DNA of 64,000 nucleotides from Neoconidiobolus thromboides FSU 785 (GCA_025603075.1 MU626305.1:1-64000), one strand, 5' to 3'. Positions 10,736 through 22,912 are shown, numbered from the stretch's first letter. The notes: generated by a model not told the origin, from the letters alone. Numbers and translations: made by a program.

Positions 10736-12362
10736 ATGTCATACAACAACAATCAAAACAGGGGAAATCAACCATTGATGCCTGGGGAACAATATACTCC
10801 TAAATTCCCAGTACCAAATCAAAATCAAGGGCATTCAAATAATCAACAGTACCAAAACTCAAACCAAGATTACTCTGGTGGCCAGTATAATCAATATCAA
10901 AAAGCCAATCAAGATTACCCTGGTAATCAGTATAATAGATATGAAAATGCTAATCAAGGTTATCCTGGAAATAAGCATAGTCAACCTCATGGACAACAGC
11001 AAAATTATAACCAGAATTCTGGGCAGCAGCAATATCAAAATTATGGGCAACAGCAGAATCATAACCAGAATTCTGGGCAGCAACAGAGTTTTGGACAAAC
11101 TTATTTCAATCAACAACAAGAATTCATTGATAATAACATGAACAATTCACCATTCAACTTCCGTAGTAGAGATCACATGTTTGTTGGAGAAGTAAATGGG
11201 CAACAATTACACTTATCTGATTGCAAGTAAGCTCTATTTTAATTCATTTTATAAAAAATAAACATTTTATAGGGGAAATAAAAAAGCGCTATTAATTGGA
11301 ATCAATTATTTTGGTACCAAAGCAGAATTGAGAGGTAATCAATAAAATAATTATTTAAAATTATAGCTTAAATTGACTTAGGTTGTATCAATGATGTTAA
11401 TAATATTGCCAATTTATTGCTACCACGTTTTAATTTCAACAAACAAAATGTTACTATCTTAACTGATGACCAAAAGGAGCCTATGCGTATCCCAAATTAC
11501 AATAACATTATTGGTGCTATGAAATGGTTGGTTGAAGGTGCTCAACCTGGGGACTCTTTATTCTTACATTATTCTGGTAAATTTATTTGCTAATTTGCTA
11601 TTTGATACTGATATTATTAGGCCACGGTGGCAGCCAAAAAGATGAAGGTAAGTCATAAATAACATTCTAGTTTAACATATTTATACTTTGTTTAGATGGA
11701 GATGAAGAAGATGGTTTTGATGAGACTATTTTACCTTTAGATTATGAAGAAAAAGGTCAAATAACCGATGATGTAATTAAATATAGCCATATATATAAGT
11801 AATAACATTTTTATAGTTGTTATTCGATATTTTGATCCGTGATTTACCAAAAGGTGTCCGACTTACTGCTATTTTTGATTCATGTCACTCTGGTTCCGTC
11901 TTAGACTTACCATTCACTTATAAAAATGATGGTACCATCGCAGTTACTGCTAACAGTGATGCTGGTAAAGAATTAGCCTTATCTATCCTTAAAGCAGGTC
12001 TCTCTTTCTCTCAAGGAAATCAAGCTGCTGCCTTAAACTCAGTCGTAGAAGGATTAAGAGGATTTTTAAGTGGTGGTCGTAAATCCCAAGCTCAACTTAA
12101 TACAGAAAAGAAGAAAGTAGTAGCTGATGTTATTCAGTTTGCCGGATGTAGGGATGACCAAACATCTGCCGATGCGGTAATTGCTTCCAAAGCTACTGGC
12201 GCTATGTCTTATGCTTTATGTGAAACTTTAAAACAGAATCCAAATCAAACTTACCTTCAATTATTAAATAGCTTGAGAGGTATCTTGACTGGCAAATATA
12301 CTCAAATTCCACAAATATCTACTGGATATGCTATGGATATTAATAACCCATTTTTTATGTAA
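10736..12362 (+). CDS. MCA1: Type I metacaspase with Q/N-rich prodomain
   Basis: Cysteine protease of the metacaspase family (caspase fold, Arg/Lys specificity), 465 aa in six exons: 10736-11226, 11273-11334, 11382-11576, 11621-11647, 11696-11772, 11817-12362. All phases agree. Residues 1-160 form a Gln/Asn/Tyr/Gly-rich prodomain with degenerate repeats, typical of fungal type I enzymes. The p20-like domain begins at KKALLIGINYFG. The catalytic dyad is His251 (HYSGHGG) and Cys307 (IFDSCHSGS). The acidic GDEEDGFDE segment matches the calcium-responsive/autoprocessing region of the family. The first exon's plus-strand frame and its shadows are low complexity. Fungal homologues act in protein quality control, ageing and stress-induced death. 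Exon 4 is only 27 nt. The next gene lies convergently 136 bp away. Confidence 0.95.
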
Positions 12363-12498
12363 TAATATATTTTATATAAATAAAGTTATTGGTTGCCATA
12401 TTAAATAAATACCTTTTTATGCTATTAATTTTTATTAAAGATAATACATCAAAAAAATCAATTAATTTAGAAGCATGTTTAATACAAACAGATAAAGG

Positions 12499-13124
12499 TT
12501 AACCTTCTTTCAAACTAGGCTTGATGATAACAATTGGGCAATGGACAGAATGAATGATTGAATCCGAGAAAGAGGTAGACCATAATCTTATAATATAAGT
12601 AAAGTAAAGATAATTAATATTGGTGTTACCTTTGCCAAAAACCAAGATCTCTAGATCCTACAATTAGCAATTCACTGTGGTTTTCTTCTACAAACTTTGA
12701 GATTTGATTGTATGGTTCTTCTATTCCCTTAAGTATTTTGAATTCAACAGGTACATTCTAAAATAAATGTTGTTTGTTAATATTATATTTGTAAATATTA
12801 CAATTACCAGTTCTTTTTTGAATTGGCTACTTAATCTACTCATAAGTGCATCGAATTCTCTCAAATGTTCTTCACCTTCTTTTATAATATATTCAGATAC
12901 GGATGCGAAGTCAGGCTCTATATATAAATTACTATTTTAATATATCTTCTACTTAAATAAGTACCTAAAGCATAGGTTGCAAGGTCCGATTCTACGCAAT
13001 GAGCGAATAGTAGAGTTAAACTAGTTTCTTGGGATAATTTTAAGTTCTCTTTGGACCAATTTATTATATTATTCATCAGTTCATCCTGCTTTGGGTTCAC
13101 ACAAATTACAATATTTTTAACCAT
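12499..13124 (-). CDS. Universal stress protein (UspA family)
   Basis: Small soluble UspA-domain protein, 161 aa, four exons on the minus strand (13124-12965, 12917-12808, 12757-12630, 12586-12499), all in phase. The N-terminus begins with the strand typical of the fold (KNIVICVNPKQDE). The C-terminal half has the nucleotide-binding-type segment LLIVGSRDLG, followed by S-T-SLSDSIIHSVHCPIVIIKP. This matches the G-x2-G-x9-G(S/T) region of ATP-binding members only loosely, so I do not assert ATP binding. The family generally helps survival under stress; the specific role here is unknown. It is convergent with the metacaspase gene. Confidence 0.85.
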
Positions 13125-13525
13125 CTTAAAAAAAATTATAGTTCGAGTTTGTTTTATGACTTTTATATGTTTATTCTAAATCTGTGACATCACCCTTAAG
13201 AAATTTAAAAACAAGGTTTGAAACTCAAGCTTAAATGGATAAATAAAATTAAGCTTATTGCCTATTTCATAATTTTTTTTACTTTGAGCATATCAGAAAA
13301 TGATGTATAAATTTGAAATTAAATACTTTGGTAATAAAACAATAAAACAATATTATAAATAACGCTTATAATACTGAAGCTATTCAACATGTAAACCTAT
13401 ATTTATAGTATATAATGTAAAATAAAACTTAGGGTATAGGGGTTGCTTAACTAGGAAGCCAAAAATCAAAATGTAAATCAACTAGAATTTTTCGATTTTT
13501 ACTTTTGTTAGATCACAGATCAAAA
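13125..13525. promoter_or_regulatory. Divergent intergenic region (USP / J-protein)
   Basis: About 400 bp of AT-rich DNA separate the divergent start codons of the UspA gene and the DNAJC9-like gene. It should contain both promoters. No specific motif stands out. Confidence 0.35.
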
Positions 13526-14425
13526 ATGGCAAAGAGAAAATCAGAAAATAATATTAAGAGAGATGAGAAAGAAATAGAGGAGATAGAAAAGGAGAGAGAA
13601 GAGGAAATAGTAGAAGAAAAGTCAGAGAAAAAAGAATTGGTAGAAGGAGAAGAGGAAGATCTATATAAGCTATTGGAACTAAATAAAGATTGCAATGAAA
13701 ATGAAATCAAGAAAGCGTATTATAAAAAAGCATTAAGATATCATCCAGATAAACAACATAATTTAAAAGAGGAAGATAAGCCCTTAATTTTAAAAAGGTT
13801 TCAAAAACTTCAACAAGCGTATAATATATTAAGTGACCCATTAAAAAGAAAGAATTACGATTTAGGTGTGCCTATTGAGGGACTAGAATCTATTACCAAG
13901 ACATTTGAGGAATGGAGTGACTACTTTAAAGAAGCTTTTTCAGGGAAAGTTACAGAATCGGCAATTGAAAAATTAAAGGAAGAGTATGTTGGGTCTGAAG
14001 AAGAAAAAAATGACATTTTAAGTTATTACCAAAAATATGAAGGAAACATGGATAAAATAATTGAAAGTGTAATGTTTGCAGATTGTGATAATGAAGACAG
14101 AATAACCAATATAATCAAAGGGTCGGTTGATAAAGATGATAGGCTTTACAAAACATTTAAAAAAACCATCACTACAAAATTTAAGATGCAGCGTAAACTT
14201 AGAGAGAAAAAGGAAACCGAAGAATTCAAAAAGGAAAGCGCCAAGAGTCAATTAAGTAGCTTAGCATTAGCAATAAAGGCTAACCAAAAGGAGCGTGGAA
14301 AAATGGCTGATAGTTTCTTTGATCATTTAGAGCAAAAGTATTCAAAGCAGCCAGAGAAGAAGCGGAATAATCAAAGCTCTTCAAAAAATAAATCCGCAAA
14401 AAAAGTTAAAACTAAAACTAAATAA
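13526..14425 (+). CDS. DNAJC9-like J-domain protein
   Basis: HSP40-family co-chaperone, 299 aa, no intron. I start at the ATG at 13526; the open frame extends upstream only through a TTG. A highly charged Glu/Lys N-terminus (about 1-44) precedes a J domain (about 45-112) with the essential HPD triplet (RYHPDK, near residues 73-77) that stimulates HSP70 ATPase. The middle region (EEYVGSEEEKNDIL, IIESVMFADCDNEDRI) matches the DNAJC9-type extension. The C-terminus is a long Lys-rich tail with a likely nuclear signal. Metazoan DNAJC9 is a histone H3-H4 chaperone that recruits HSP70; whether this orthologue does the same is inference. It is convergent with HOM2, with 59 bp between stop codons. Confidence 0.88.
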   Translation: MAKRKSENNIKRDEKEIEEIEKEREEEIVEEKSEKKELVEGEEEDLYKLLELNKDCNENEIKKAYYKKALRYHPDKQHNLKEEDKPLILKRFQKLQQAYNILSDPLKRKNYDLGVPIEGLESITKTFEEWSDYFKEAFSGKVTESAIEKLKEEYVGSEEEKNDILSYYQKYEGNMDKIIESVMFADCDNEDRITNIIKGSVDKDDRLYKTFKKTITTKFKMQRKLREKKETEEFKKESAKSQLSSLALAIKANQKERGKMADSFFDHLEQKYSKQPEKKRNNQSSSKNKSAKKVKTKTK

Positions 14426-14484
14426 AAGTACCAAATGCTTTTAACTATGCTATTTTATTAATGTCATCATTTTAATTTAATTGT

Positions 14485-15620
14485 TCATGGTCCTAATAAT
14501 CCTTTAGCTAAAGCAACTTCTGCATTCAATATACTTGAACCTGCTGCTCCCAAGATGGTATTATGAACCAAAAGTGTAAATTTAAGATCCAAAACACTAC
14601 AATTACGTATACGACCAACAGTGATAGAATTTCCACTACCATTTTCACGATCAAGTCTAGGCTGTGGACGATCTTCTTCTTCAGATACATAAATGGCATG
14701 ATCTGGAGCAGAAGGGCAATTAAGTTTCTGTGGGCTAGAAAGATAGGACTCAAAGCATTGCTTGATTTGTGCAGGGGTAGGTGCAGGTCTTCTTTGGAAC
14801 TTAACAGAAACACACATGGTATGACCGTCAACTACAGGTACTCGATTACAAGTAGCGCTGATCTTGAAGCTTTCAGGTAAGTGATTAAAACTTTCTTGAG
14901 TGGGTGATATTTGTCCTAAAATTTTGCGTGGTTCCCATTCAAGCTTTTCTTCCTCTCCGCTAATTAAGGGCACGATATTATCTAATAAATCTAGTGCACT
15001 GCAACCTGGATATCCAGCACCAGAAATAGCTTGTAAAGATGTAACAATTACTTGTTCTAATGGACCGAAAGCATCCATAAGAGGTTTTAATCCAACTACT
15101 AAACCGGTGGTTGAACAATTTGCGTTAGTAACTAAAAAGCCCTTAGTAAGACCATGTACCTTCCTTTGATAAGGAATCAAATTTAAATGGTCAGCATTGG
15201 TAAGTGGAACAACAAGAGGTACACTAGGGTCTCTTCTGTAATTTTTAGCATTTGAGAATACAGCAAAATCAGCCTTCAAAAAGGCCATCTCTTTTTAAAA
15301 ATAAACAATTGGTGATTATAAATAGAAATAAAGTTACCAATATCGCCAGCAAACTCAGCATCTAAACCTGAAAAGATAAGATCACAACCAACAAACTTTT
15401 CAGGTGAGCATTCTTGTACTACCATTCCCTTTACTCTTTCCGGCATACGTTTATTGATCTTCCAACTTGCTGCAGTTTGATAGGCACGCCCAGCTGAACG
15501 ATGGGAAGCACCTAATCGAAATACTTCAAACTGTGGGTGGTCCTCTAATAATAAAATAAAACGTTGACCAACGGTACCAGTGGCACCCAGCACTCCCACT
15601 TTTAACTTTTCTGATGACAT
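14485..15620 (-). CDS. HOM2: Aspartate-semialdehyde dehydrogenase
   Basis: Catalyses NADPH-dependent reduction of aspartyl phosphate to aspartate semialdehyde, the second step toward threonine, methionine and homoserine. Length is 362 aa, matching fungal enzymes. Two exons: 15620-15338 and 15290-14485. The N-terminal Rossmann motif is GVLGATGTVGQRF. The catalytic cysteine is about residue 153 in NANCSTTGL. The phosphate-binding segment AVFSNAKNYRRD is typical of the fungal/archaeal class. The C-terminal region contains the expected RVPVVDGHT. The start ATG at 15620 sits directly before SSEKLKVGVLG. It is cytosolic, with no targeting sequence. Confidence 0.97.
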
Positions 15621-16454
15621 TTTCTAAAGTATATTTAAAAAAAATCGAACTTCACTTTTATTAATTTTTATAAAATGACTAACTTTATATCCTCTTTAAA
15701 TCATCATTTTATTCTTTGTCTTATTAGCGAATTAGATGATTTGGCAGTTTTTTATACGTAAAGTTAATATTTGATAGTATTTTTCATTTTTTATTGATGG
15801 TTTTGAAATTTGTTTTTTATCAATATAATACTTTATAATAAATGCCTGTTATATGTTATTTTATTTATTTTGAACTATAAACACTATCGTATAACAGTTT
15901 AAGATCAAGTATTATATAATGCTTTTTAATGAGTGGAGGAGTTCTAGGCAGCTGTAAATCTTTCTAAGTTAACAGTTGTCTTGAATGTTTAAAAAATCTA
16001 TTAGGAATTTGGGCAAATTTGCCATTCTTAAACTTCGTTGCTCACTCAAAAGTATACAAAATATTTTTAACCCAACTTCACCACTATTATAACAAGCATA
16101 ATAAAACATAATATTTGAAACTAATTTTAGTAAGAGATAAGCAAATGAAATAATTCAATTAAAAATTAATAAAATAATAAAATAACATCAGATTTGACAA
16201 TAATTACATTATCGAATATAAAACTTCATTAACCATTGTTATAAATAATTGTAAGCTTAGCTTGGAGGTTTTGCAAATTCGGGGAAAAAACAACCAAAAA
16301 GCCAATGAAATCTGTATGGCCTTGTGGGGGATTAGCGAATCAAAGAGATCAATCAATCCATATGTTGTAAAAGTGGAAAAATGGATAAATATAAGAATAA
16401 TGAAAAATACTCAAAAATGTAAAAAAGTTAAGTATTGACTTCTATTTATTAATC
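15621..16454. promoter_or_regulatory. Divergent intergenic region (HOM2 / 882-aa protein gene)
   Basis: About 830 bp, AT-rich except for a less AT-rich patch at 16261-16385 (for example AATTCGGGG and GGCCTTGTGGGGG). No gene or element was recognised. It should hold both promoters. Confidence 0.35.
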
Positions 16455-19400
16455 ATGATTACTATAGCTTTATTTAATAGTATCTTATTGTTATTGTTAA
16501 GTTTTTTAATTTACAAATTTCGCTATCAATTATTTTATAGCCAAAATATAGTCAATGTAAATAAAGTGGAAGATAAAGAATATAATTTGGTTAATTATAT
16601 TGAAACTATATTAGATAATGGACAAACGAGGAAACAAAGGATTAGTCATGATCTTATCAATGATATCTTCATTACTCAATTAAATAACCAGAAGATCAAT
16701 ATTAAAAAATTAAAGCAGTTCCCCTTAGTAATAAGAGTATTATTACAGTTGGTAAGTAAAGGGCCCATTTGGTTAATCAAATATTTTATGGATGAAGCGG
16801 ACACATTAAGTATCAATGAGAGTGAATTGATATCGAGTTATAGGGAAAAGGGCTCAATTTTATTAAACAAAAACAATTTAAAGATTCATCTATGTCACCA
16901 TAAAGGGAAAGAGTGTGTTCAATTTAACAGAAGAGTTTTAGAAGCCATTTTGTTAAACTTCCCCGAAGCGAATTTAAACTGTAATAGTTTAGACGTTAAT
17001 ATTAGAATCGAAATGCTTGATAAAATTTTACTACCCATTTTAAACTTCATCCGTGGGGCTGGATATTTACATTATCGTCATTTAGTAAATAAAACTATAC
17101 ACTGGGAGAGCCCAAGTTTTTTCAAGGTAATATTGACGTAATGAGCTTTATTAATAATTAACGAAAATAATTCAGTTAGTTGAAAATATTGGAAAAGAGT
17201 TAGACTCGGATATATTTAGAATTAGAATAAGATTAGCTCATAATTACATCAATGTGGGTGGCCCGCCTGTCAAAGCAGATTTAGTTATAATAGAGTTTCG
17301 ATCCACTGTATTTCATTCGGTTAAAAGTAGAGCTCGATTACAATTGAATAGAGTCAAAATTACATTTGAAGAAGCTAAAAAGAAAGCTAAAGAACATTTA
17401 AAAAACATTAATATTGAAAATGAAGAATCGTTAATTGCAACTCAAGAAGAAATAATGAATTCATTATGTAAGTTGAAACTTTATAGTTGATTAATTCATT
17501 TATTTATATTTTTAGCTGAAGTTAAAGAAGTTGAAGCTGCTACTCCAGAGGCTTATGCTAACGATAAAAAAATAGCTATTTTATTAGATAATGCATTGGA
17601 TCGTTTAGGAAAACTTACAATTAAAGTAAATAATAATAGTAAATAACTAAAGAAGTTGAGTAACAAATGATAATAGGAAGCATTAAATAATTCGATAGTT
17701 ACTGTAAGTAATAAGTTTATTAAAGTAGCATCCAAAAAGTTTTTAGAAGAACAATATCAAATATTATTATCTAAAATTATAGCAAAAAAATTATCGTTAG
17801 TAAGTAATAGTACCAAATTTTATTTAATGTACTCATAACAAATTTTAGAAAGTTGAAGATTTTAATAATAACCCAGGGTTTGAAGAATTTGCAAAGAAAC
17901 AACATATTCATCGCTATTTATATGTGTTTGGACATGAATTAAATGTAAAGGGCAACACTATTTATATACTATTTGAAGGGGATTTAGCAAAATGGGAGGT
18001 AATAAAGTAGTAAAAAACCAAAAGCAATTAAGTAATGACATAAATAAACAGGAAGTAAAATCGAAATTAAAGTATGATAAAGATGGCAGTTTTCAAGGGC
18101 ATTATTCTAAGGATGGTCTAGTCAATTATGGTCTTTATGATTGGGATGAATTTAAACCATTTTATATTGAACGAAATTCGCCACCTAGTTGGGGGAAACG
18201 TTATTTATGTGAGATCTGTTCCTGGATTATTGATAAACCAAGGATTCAAGGGGACCACACCTTCTTAAGATTAAAAACTCCAAAAGGGGAAATATATTCT
18301 GTTGGGCAATATGTTCCATCAAAGGTAACATTAAACTATAAAAAATTTAGTTATATTAATAGTAGTAGTTAGGTTATGATAGGTATATGTTCCCAATGTC
18401 ATTGAAGCCAAGCCGATTTATGTCACCAGATGTATCTGAGTTTTGGAATGGGAATTTCACTACGTTATCGTTTGAAATTACTGAAGCTCAATTTAATAAA
18501 ATGAGACTAAAAGTTGAAACGGATAAAAAAAAACAAATGCATTTGTATCAAGTAATATAATAGTCGTAGTAATAACATAAGAGTTAATGGTATATGTTAT
18601 AGGTTTTTATTGATAATTGTACTATATGGGCCAAGTCAGTTGCTGAACTTGCAGATCTAGAGTTACCTTCTTCTTTAGCTGTATATGACTTAATATTCCC
18701 AAGTGTAACCAACTTTGGTAGAAAGGTAACGTCATTTTCATAATAGTTATAATTACATTAAACTAATAAACTATTAGATACATCGTTGGAAGTATACACC
18801 AAATTTTTTAAAACCTATGACTAAATTATTATGGACTCTAATATTAAATAGCTCTGGGTTGTTGTTAGGCAGTGGTATGGTACATTCAGCAGTTAAAAAG
18901 AATGAAAATTTTAAAAGTGCTGTGCCTTACATTAAAAGTTTCAAAGATTTATTTGATGTTAAAAAAGGAGTATCTGAACATCCATTTGTTATTGGCCACT
19001 ATGTAAAGAACCAAGTAGAAGATTGGCGGGCAGCTAAAATCAAACTGTTAAATGAAAAGAAAGATATATTAACTGAGAAGCTAAATGAATTAAAGGGTAA
19101 ATCTAACCCTGAACTTATCCCTCCTTTAGTATTAACCGACCCACAAATACCGGTTGAACCTTTATTAGCATTTGATAATGGAGAAGAGGCGCTCTTTGAT
19201 TCGCCATTACATTCACCTAATTTTGAGAGTATTAGTAGTCAAAAAGAAGCCAGATTGATTTATTCGCCTATTCAATCGCCTCACCTTACACCTAATACTA
19301 AAGTAAATACCATCAAAGAATTAAAGCAGCAAATTCAAATTATTAATTTAACGATTGAGTCCATTCATTATGCTATGCCGGATAAGTTCAGAAAGAACAA

Positions 19401-19500
19401 AAGAAAGTTATCACATGAATCAGTTCCACAAGTTAAAAAACCTCAAAGAATTCCTTTAAATCGCATGTATTCTACTCCAAATATTCATCAAGAAAGTTAA
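16455..19500 (+). CDS. Unrecognised 882-aa membrane-anchored protein
   Basis: Nine exons join in frame: 16455-17126, 17176-17467, 17516-17625, 17677-17799, 17849-17998, 18052-18324, 18369-18551, 18603-18725, 18778-19500. The N-terminus has one hydrophobic helix (about residues 3-20, IALFNSILLLLLSFLIYK), a likely membrane anchor. Residues about 30-310 carry no domain I recognise. Residues about 310-440 are helical and coiled-coil-like. Residues about 450-660 form a compact block with WGKRYLCEI, GDHTFLRLKTPKGEIYSVG and VFIDNCTIWAKSVAEL. The spacing of His518 and Cys607 recalls permuted papain-like (NlpC/LRAT-type) folds; this is inference. The C-terminal ~200 aa are Lys/Pro-rich with a short helix. 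A stop at 18009 and an overlapping ATG frame could mimic two genes, but the 53-nt intron at 17999-18051 joins them in phase. Confidence 0.75.
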
Positions 19501-20388
19501 ACGGGTTATTATTTTGTAATAAATACTATATATTGTATGTAACAATCGTGGTTTTAAAGTTTTACTTGTATTTTATAAACAAAACATACTTAATATTAAA
19601 CTATTTATCGTTTTTAATAATAATTATAAATGCTTTTTTTAATTCTTTGAAATAACTCCCCAATATCAAATAACTTAGTTGTCTTGTGATACAGCTACTG
19701 AATAACACTAAGTTATAGTTAAAGTCCAGTTTATTGTAGTAAGGTATAATTTAGTGATGCATCATAATGTATCTTTTATTTCTCTATTTATTGATAAATT
19801 AAAGTTTAGTTTTGTAAAAAAATAGTTAACTCTTATAATAAATTATGTAATTATTTCTGTATTATTGACTGATAAAAAAATTTCAACTTTAATTTTTATC
19901 TATATAGCTTTAAAATCCAAATGGGGCAGGATATAACTTAAAGTGAAAATAACAGAAAAAATAAGTTGTCAAAAGCGAGTTATTAATTCACTGACATTTC
20001 TTTATAGTTAATAAATTAATATTTTCACTAAACATTAAAGCTGAAACCAAAGACGATAATGCTATAAAGTTGATAAATTTTTAAATTAACGTTAAACTAT
20101 TTTTGTACCACTTTTAGCTTTTAATAGATAAATTGTTTAATTTGCTGTTATGATAATACTAAGAATATTACCCATAATAATTATTTACCATTTTTAAAAT
20201 TGACTTACTATTTACACTAATAATCTCAATCAAATATGAACTAAATTTTATTACTAATATTTTATTTTAATAGTGTTTTCTTTTAGTAATATTTTAATAA
20301 ATAATCGATATTAAAATTTAAAATTTTAGTCAATAATAAAATTAATTTATACAAAACAAATATAGATTGAGAAAATTAAAAAGTTTAT
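19501..20388. other. AT-rich spacer
   Basis: No ORF above background, no element copy and no repeat seen. It lies between two convergent 3' ends. Confidence 0.5.
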
Positions 20389-20778
20389 TTAAAATAATAA
20401 ATCTTCACAAGAGTATAAAGTAGTGTTTAAATTAAAATAGGGGATGCATTCCATTGGTTTTGCTTGATAGATTAGATCTTGGTCGTTATCCTCATTGGCA
20501 TCGTTCAATTGATTTAAGATGACAAAAGATTCTTCACTGATTTCTTCTTCTTCATAATTATCTTCTTCCAACTCATCAAAACAAGAATCCAACCACAACT
20601 CCTCGCCTTCTTCTATGGAATTAAAACTGACATTATCTTCCACCTTATTCTCTTGTTCACTTTTAATATATATATTTCTTAACATTAAATATTTGAATAA
20701 ACTATTATCATCTACTTTAGAGATATTAATTCTATTCAGCTTATTTAAAGTCAAATCTTGTAAGTGTTCCATATTCAT
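20389..20778 (-). CDS. Acidic 129-aa protein, unknown
   Basis: Intronless ORF starting ATG-AAT-ATG (second Met three residues in). The product is strongly acidic in the middle (DSCFDELEEDNYEEEEISEE), with a more basic N-terminal third (TLNKLNRINISKVDD) and a hydrophobic C-terminus. No domain is recognised. The acid-rich, hydrophobic-interspersed centre resembles transcriptional activation regions, but that is only compositional. It stands out because the flanking 3-4 kb has no other open frame with balanced composition. It could be a species-specific gene or a chance ORF. Confidence 0.45.
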   Translation of the reverse strand: MNMEHLQDLTLNKLNRINISKVDDNSLFKYLMLRNIYIKSEQENKVEDNVSFNSIEEGEELWLDSCFDELEEDNYEEEEISEESFVILNQLNDANEDNDQDLIYQAKPMECIPYFNLNTTLYSCEDLLF

Positions 20779-22805
20779 CCTTGATTTCTTGATCTTAGTT
20801 TCTTTGGTTATTAATAGTTGTTATCCTTAAATAAATATACAATAAATGTTTTGTAGAAAATTGTAGCATCTTTAGTTATTATAATTGAGTCTATCTCTTA
20901 AATTTAATAGGTATTATAGTGTAGTAGTAATCTTGAAGTTGATTTATTGAGACATGATAGTAGATTTATTTCAAAAGTAAAAGTAAATTGATAAGTGAAT
21001 TGTTTCTCTTTTTATACTCTTTATTTTAGCTGATAACCCAAATTGATTTGCCTAAAAGTTTAAAAGCTTATTGATAAGACAGAATGACTCATTCAAGCTC
21101 TGAGGACTGAACTTGTGGTGAATAAGCTTAGAATTAAATTAAAAACAATTCAAATAATTGTTATTGGCCAATACTTCGATAGCGACTAATCATATTGCTA
21201 ATATCTGTTATTAAAGTTTACTAAGTTTATTATCTTTTATCTAAATCAAAGTGGGTGTGACTACTTTTTTTTTAATATAACATCATTTTTATATTTATTG
21301 GCGCAAAAAGGGGATCTTTTGAAATTTTTTTAGTTACTGCGGATAAAAAGAATATTTGCAGCAATTTAAAAGGATTCATTTTTAAGCTTATCTAGATTGG
21401 CTTATAACCACAAAAATCCATGTAATAGTCAGCGATAATGAGAATGGAAATCAACCAATTATGCCATAACTACAGAGTGTTATAAAAATAACCGTTTGTA
21501 AGATTTATGTAATTAATTGAAAATTAACATTTTTATTAAATTAATTTATTAACCAAGCTATTAAAGCGGGTTTTTATTAACTTTATTCATTTTACCTTTT
21601 AGCCTATTGCGCACATTTTTAGATCTCTTGTTTAGCTTTGATGCCATTTTCATTCAAATTTCACCTTATGATGATACCTGTTCATTCTTAATGTAATTTG
21701 TATAAACAACACGAGTTATACAACAAACGAATATTTTTTATAGATTCAAGTTTATCAAAAAATTATTCTATTCCTCATTTAAAACTTAAACTTCAATAAA
21801 GAACAATTTTGGCTTAATACACTATGCTTAAAATCAACATTCAGCTTTAGAGTTAGTTTTTGGTCTGAATTCATAAGATCACCTCATAATTCATTTTAAA
21901 CTCAATTCATACTTTCTGAATGTAATAAGTTTTTGTAATTTTGATACAAGTCACTATCATTTTTGGACAAAAACATAAACTTATTTAAAATACCCGATTT
22001 TCCAGGTTATATTATCAAGAAATATTTGAAATATCTCTTTCTTTATTTAAATTTGTTTCGCTTTTAGTCTAAAGTCATTATCATTTTTGATAAACATCGG
22101 CTAAAAGTCTAGTATTCATTAAGCTTAAAAAACGACTTTAATGACGAAATCAAACTTCTAAATGCACTTTATAAAACATTTAAATACTTAAAAAACAACA
22201 GATAATGAGGAAGATAAAAAATGTACATAAGATATGCATCATCCATTGTTACTAATTGAAAATAAAATCGCTGATTTAAGATGGGTTATTCGCCCTTTAT
22301 TACGAAAGGGATTTTATTCTTTCTAACAAACGGAGTTTTTTTGTTATTCGCTTATTATATATATATATTTTTGAGAGATACATTTCATATTTTTAGTATA
22401 TATGTTTTTTTAAAGGTATAAATAAAATACAGTGTAGTAACATTTCTTATTAGTGTGTGCTCTAGATAACAAGTGTTTTTATATTTACGTTTTAAACAAT
22501 ATTAATCTCTTATATTTTTATATTTTTGAAATAAATTAAAGTATATTCATAGTCATATTCAATGTTTCAAGTTCGTAATATTATATTATTTTGCTATTTT
22601 ATCATTCTAACTTTGAATTAGTTAATTGTCAATATAGTTTTTCAAAGGAGCCCATTTTTTATACAAACCATATATGATTAAACACACAAAATAATATTAA
22701 TTTAATTAATAAACTGCTTTTTCCTAAAAAGAACTAGAACTATTTTATTTTATTACTTTATTAGACCTAAATGAAATTATTTAAATTCAATTTATCGAAA
22801 TTTAG

Positions 22806-22912
22806 TATATGGGAGATATGTATTTTTGTTTAAAGTTTTTTTACTAACAATCCTTCCACTCAAATAGTGCTTAAAAATGGAAAAAGTAATGAAACCAAAA
22901 AAACATCCATAT
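22806..22912 (+). mobile_element. MITE-like element copy 12
   Basis: Forward subgroup B copy. Left end ATATGGGAGATATG (small insertion relative to consensus), core CCACTCAAATAGTGCTT, right end AAACATCCATATA. Confidence 0.8.

Noticed and set aside
10859-11141. Two overlapping ORFs on opposite strand/frame inside the metacaspase first exon
   Set aside because: They are shadows of the repetitive Q/N-rich exon, consisting almost only of Ile/Leu/Val and Arg.
21435-21465. GAATGGAAATCAACCAATTATGCC, similar to the metacaspase N-terminal coding sequence
   Set aside because: The similarity covers about 20 bases and is followed at once by a stop; no other metacaspase sequence lies nearby, so a pseudogene is not supported.
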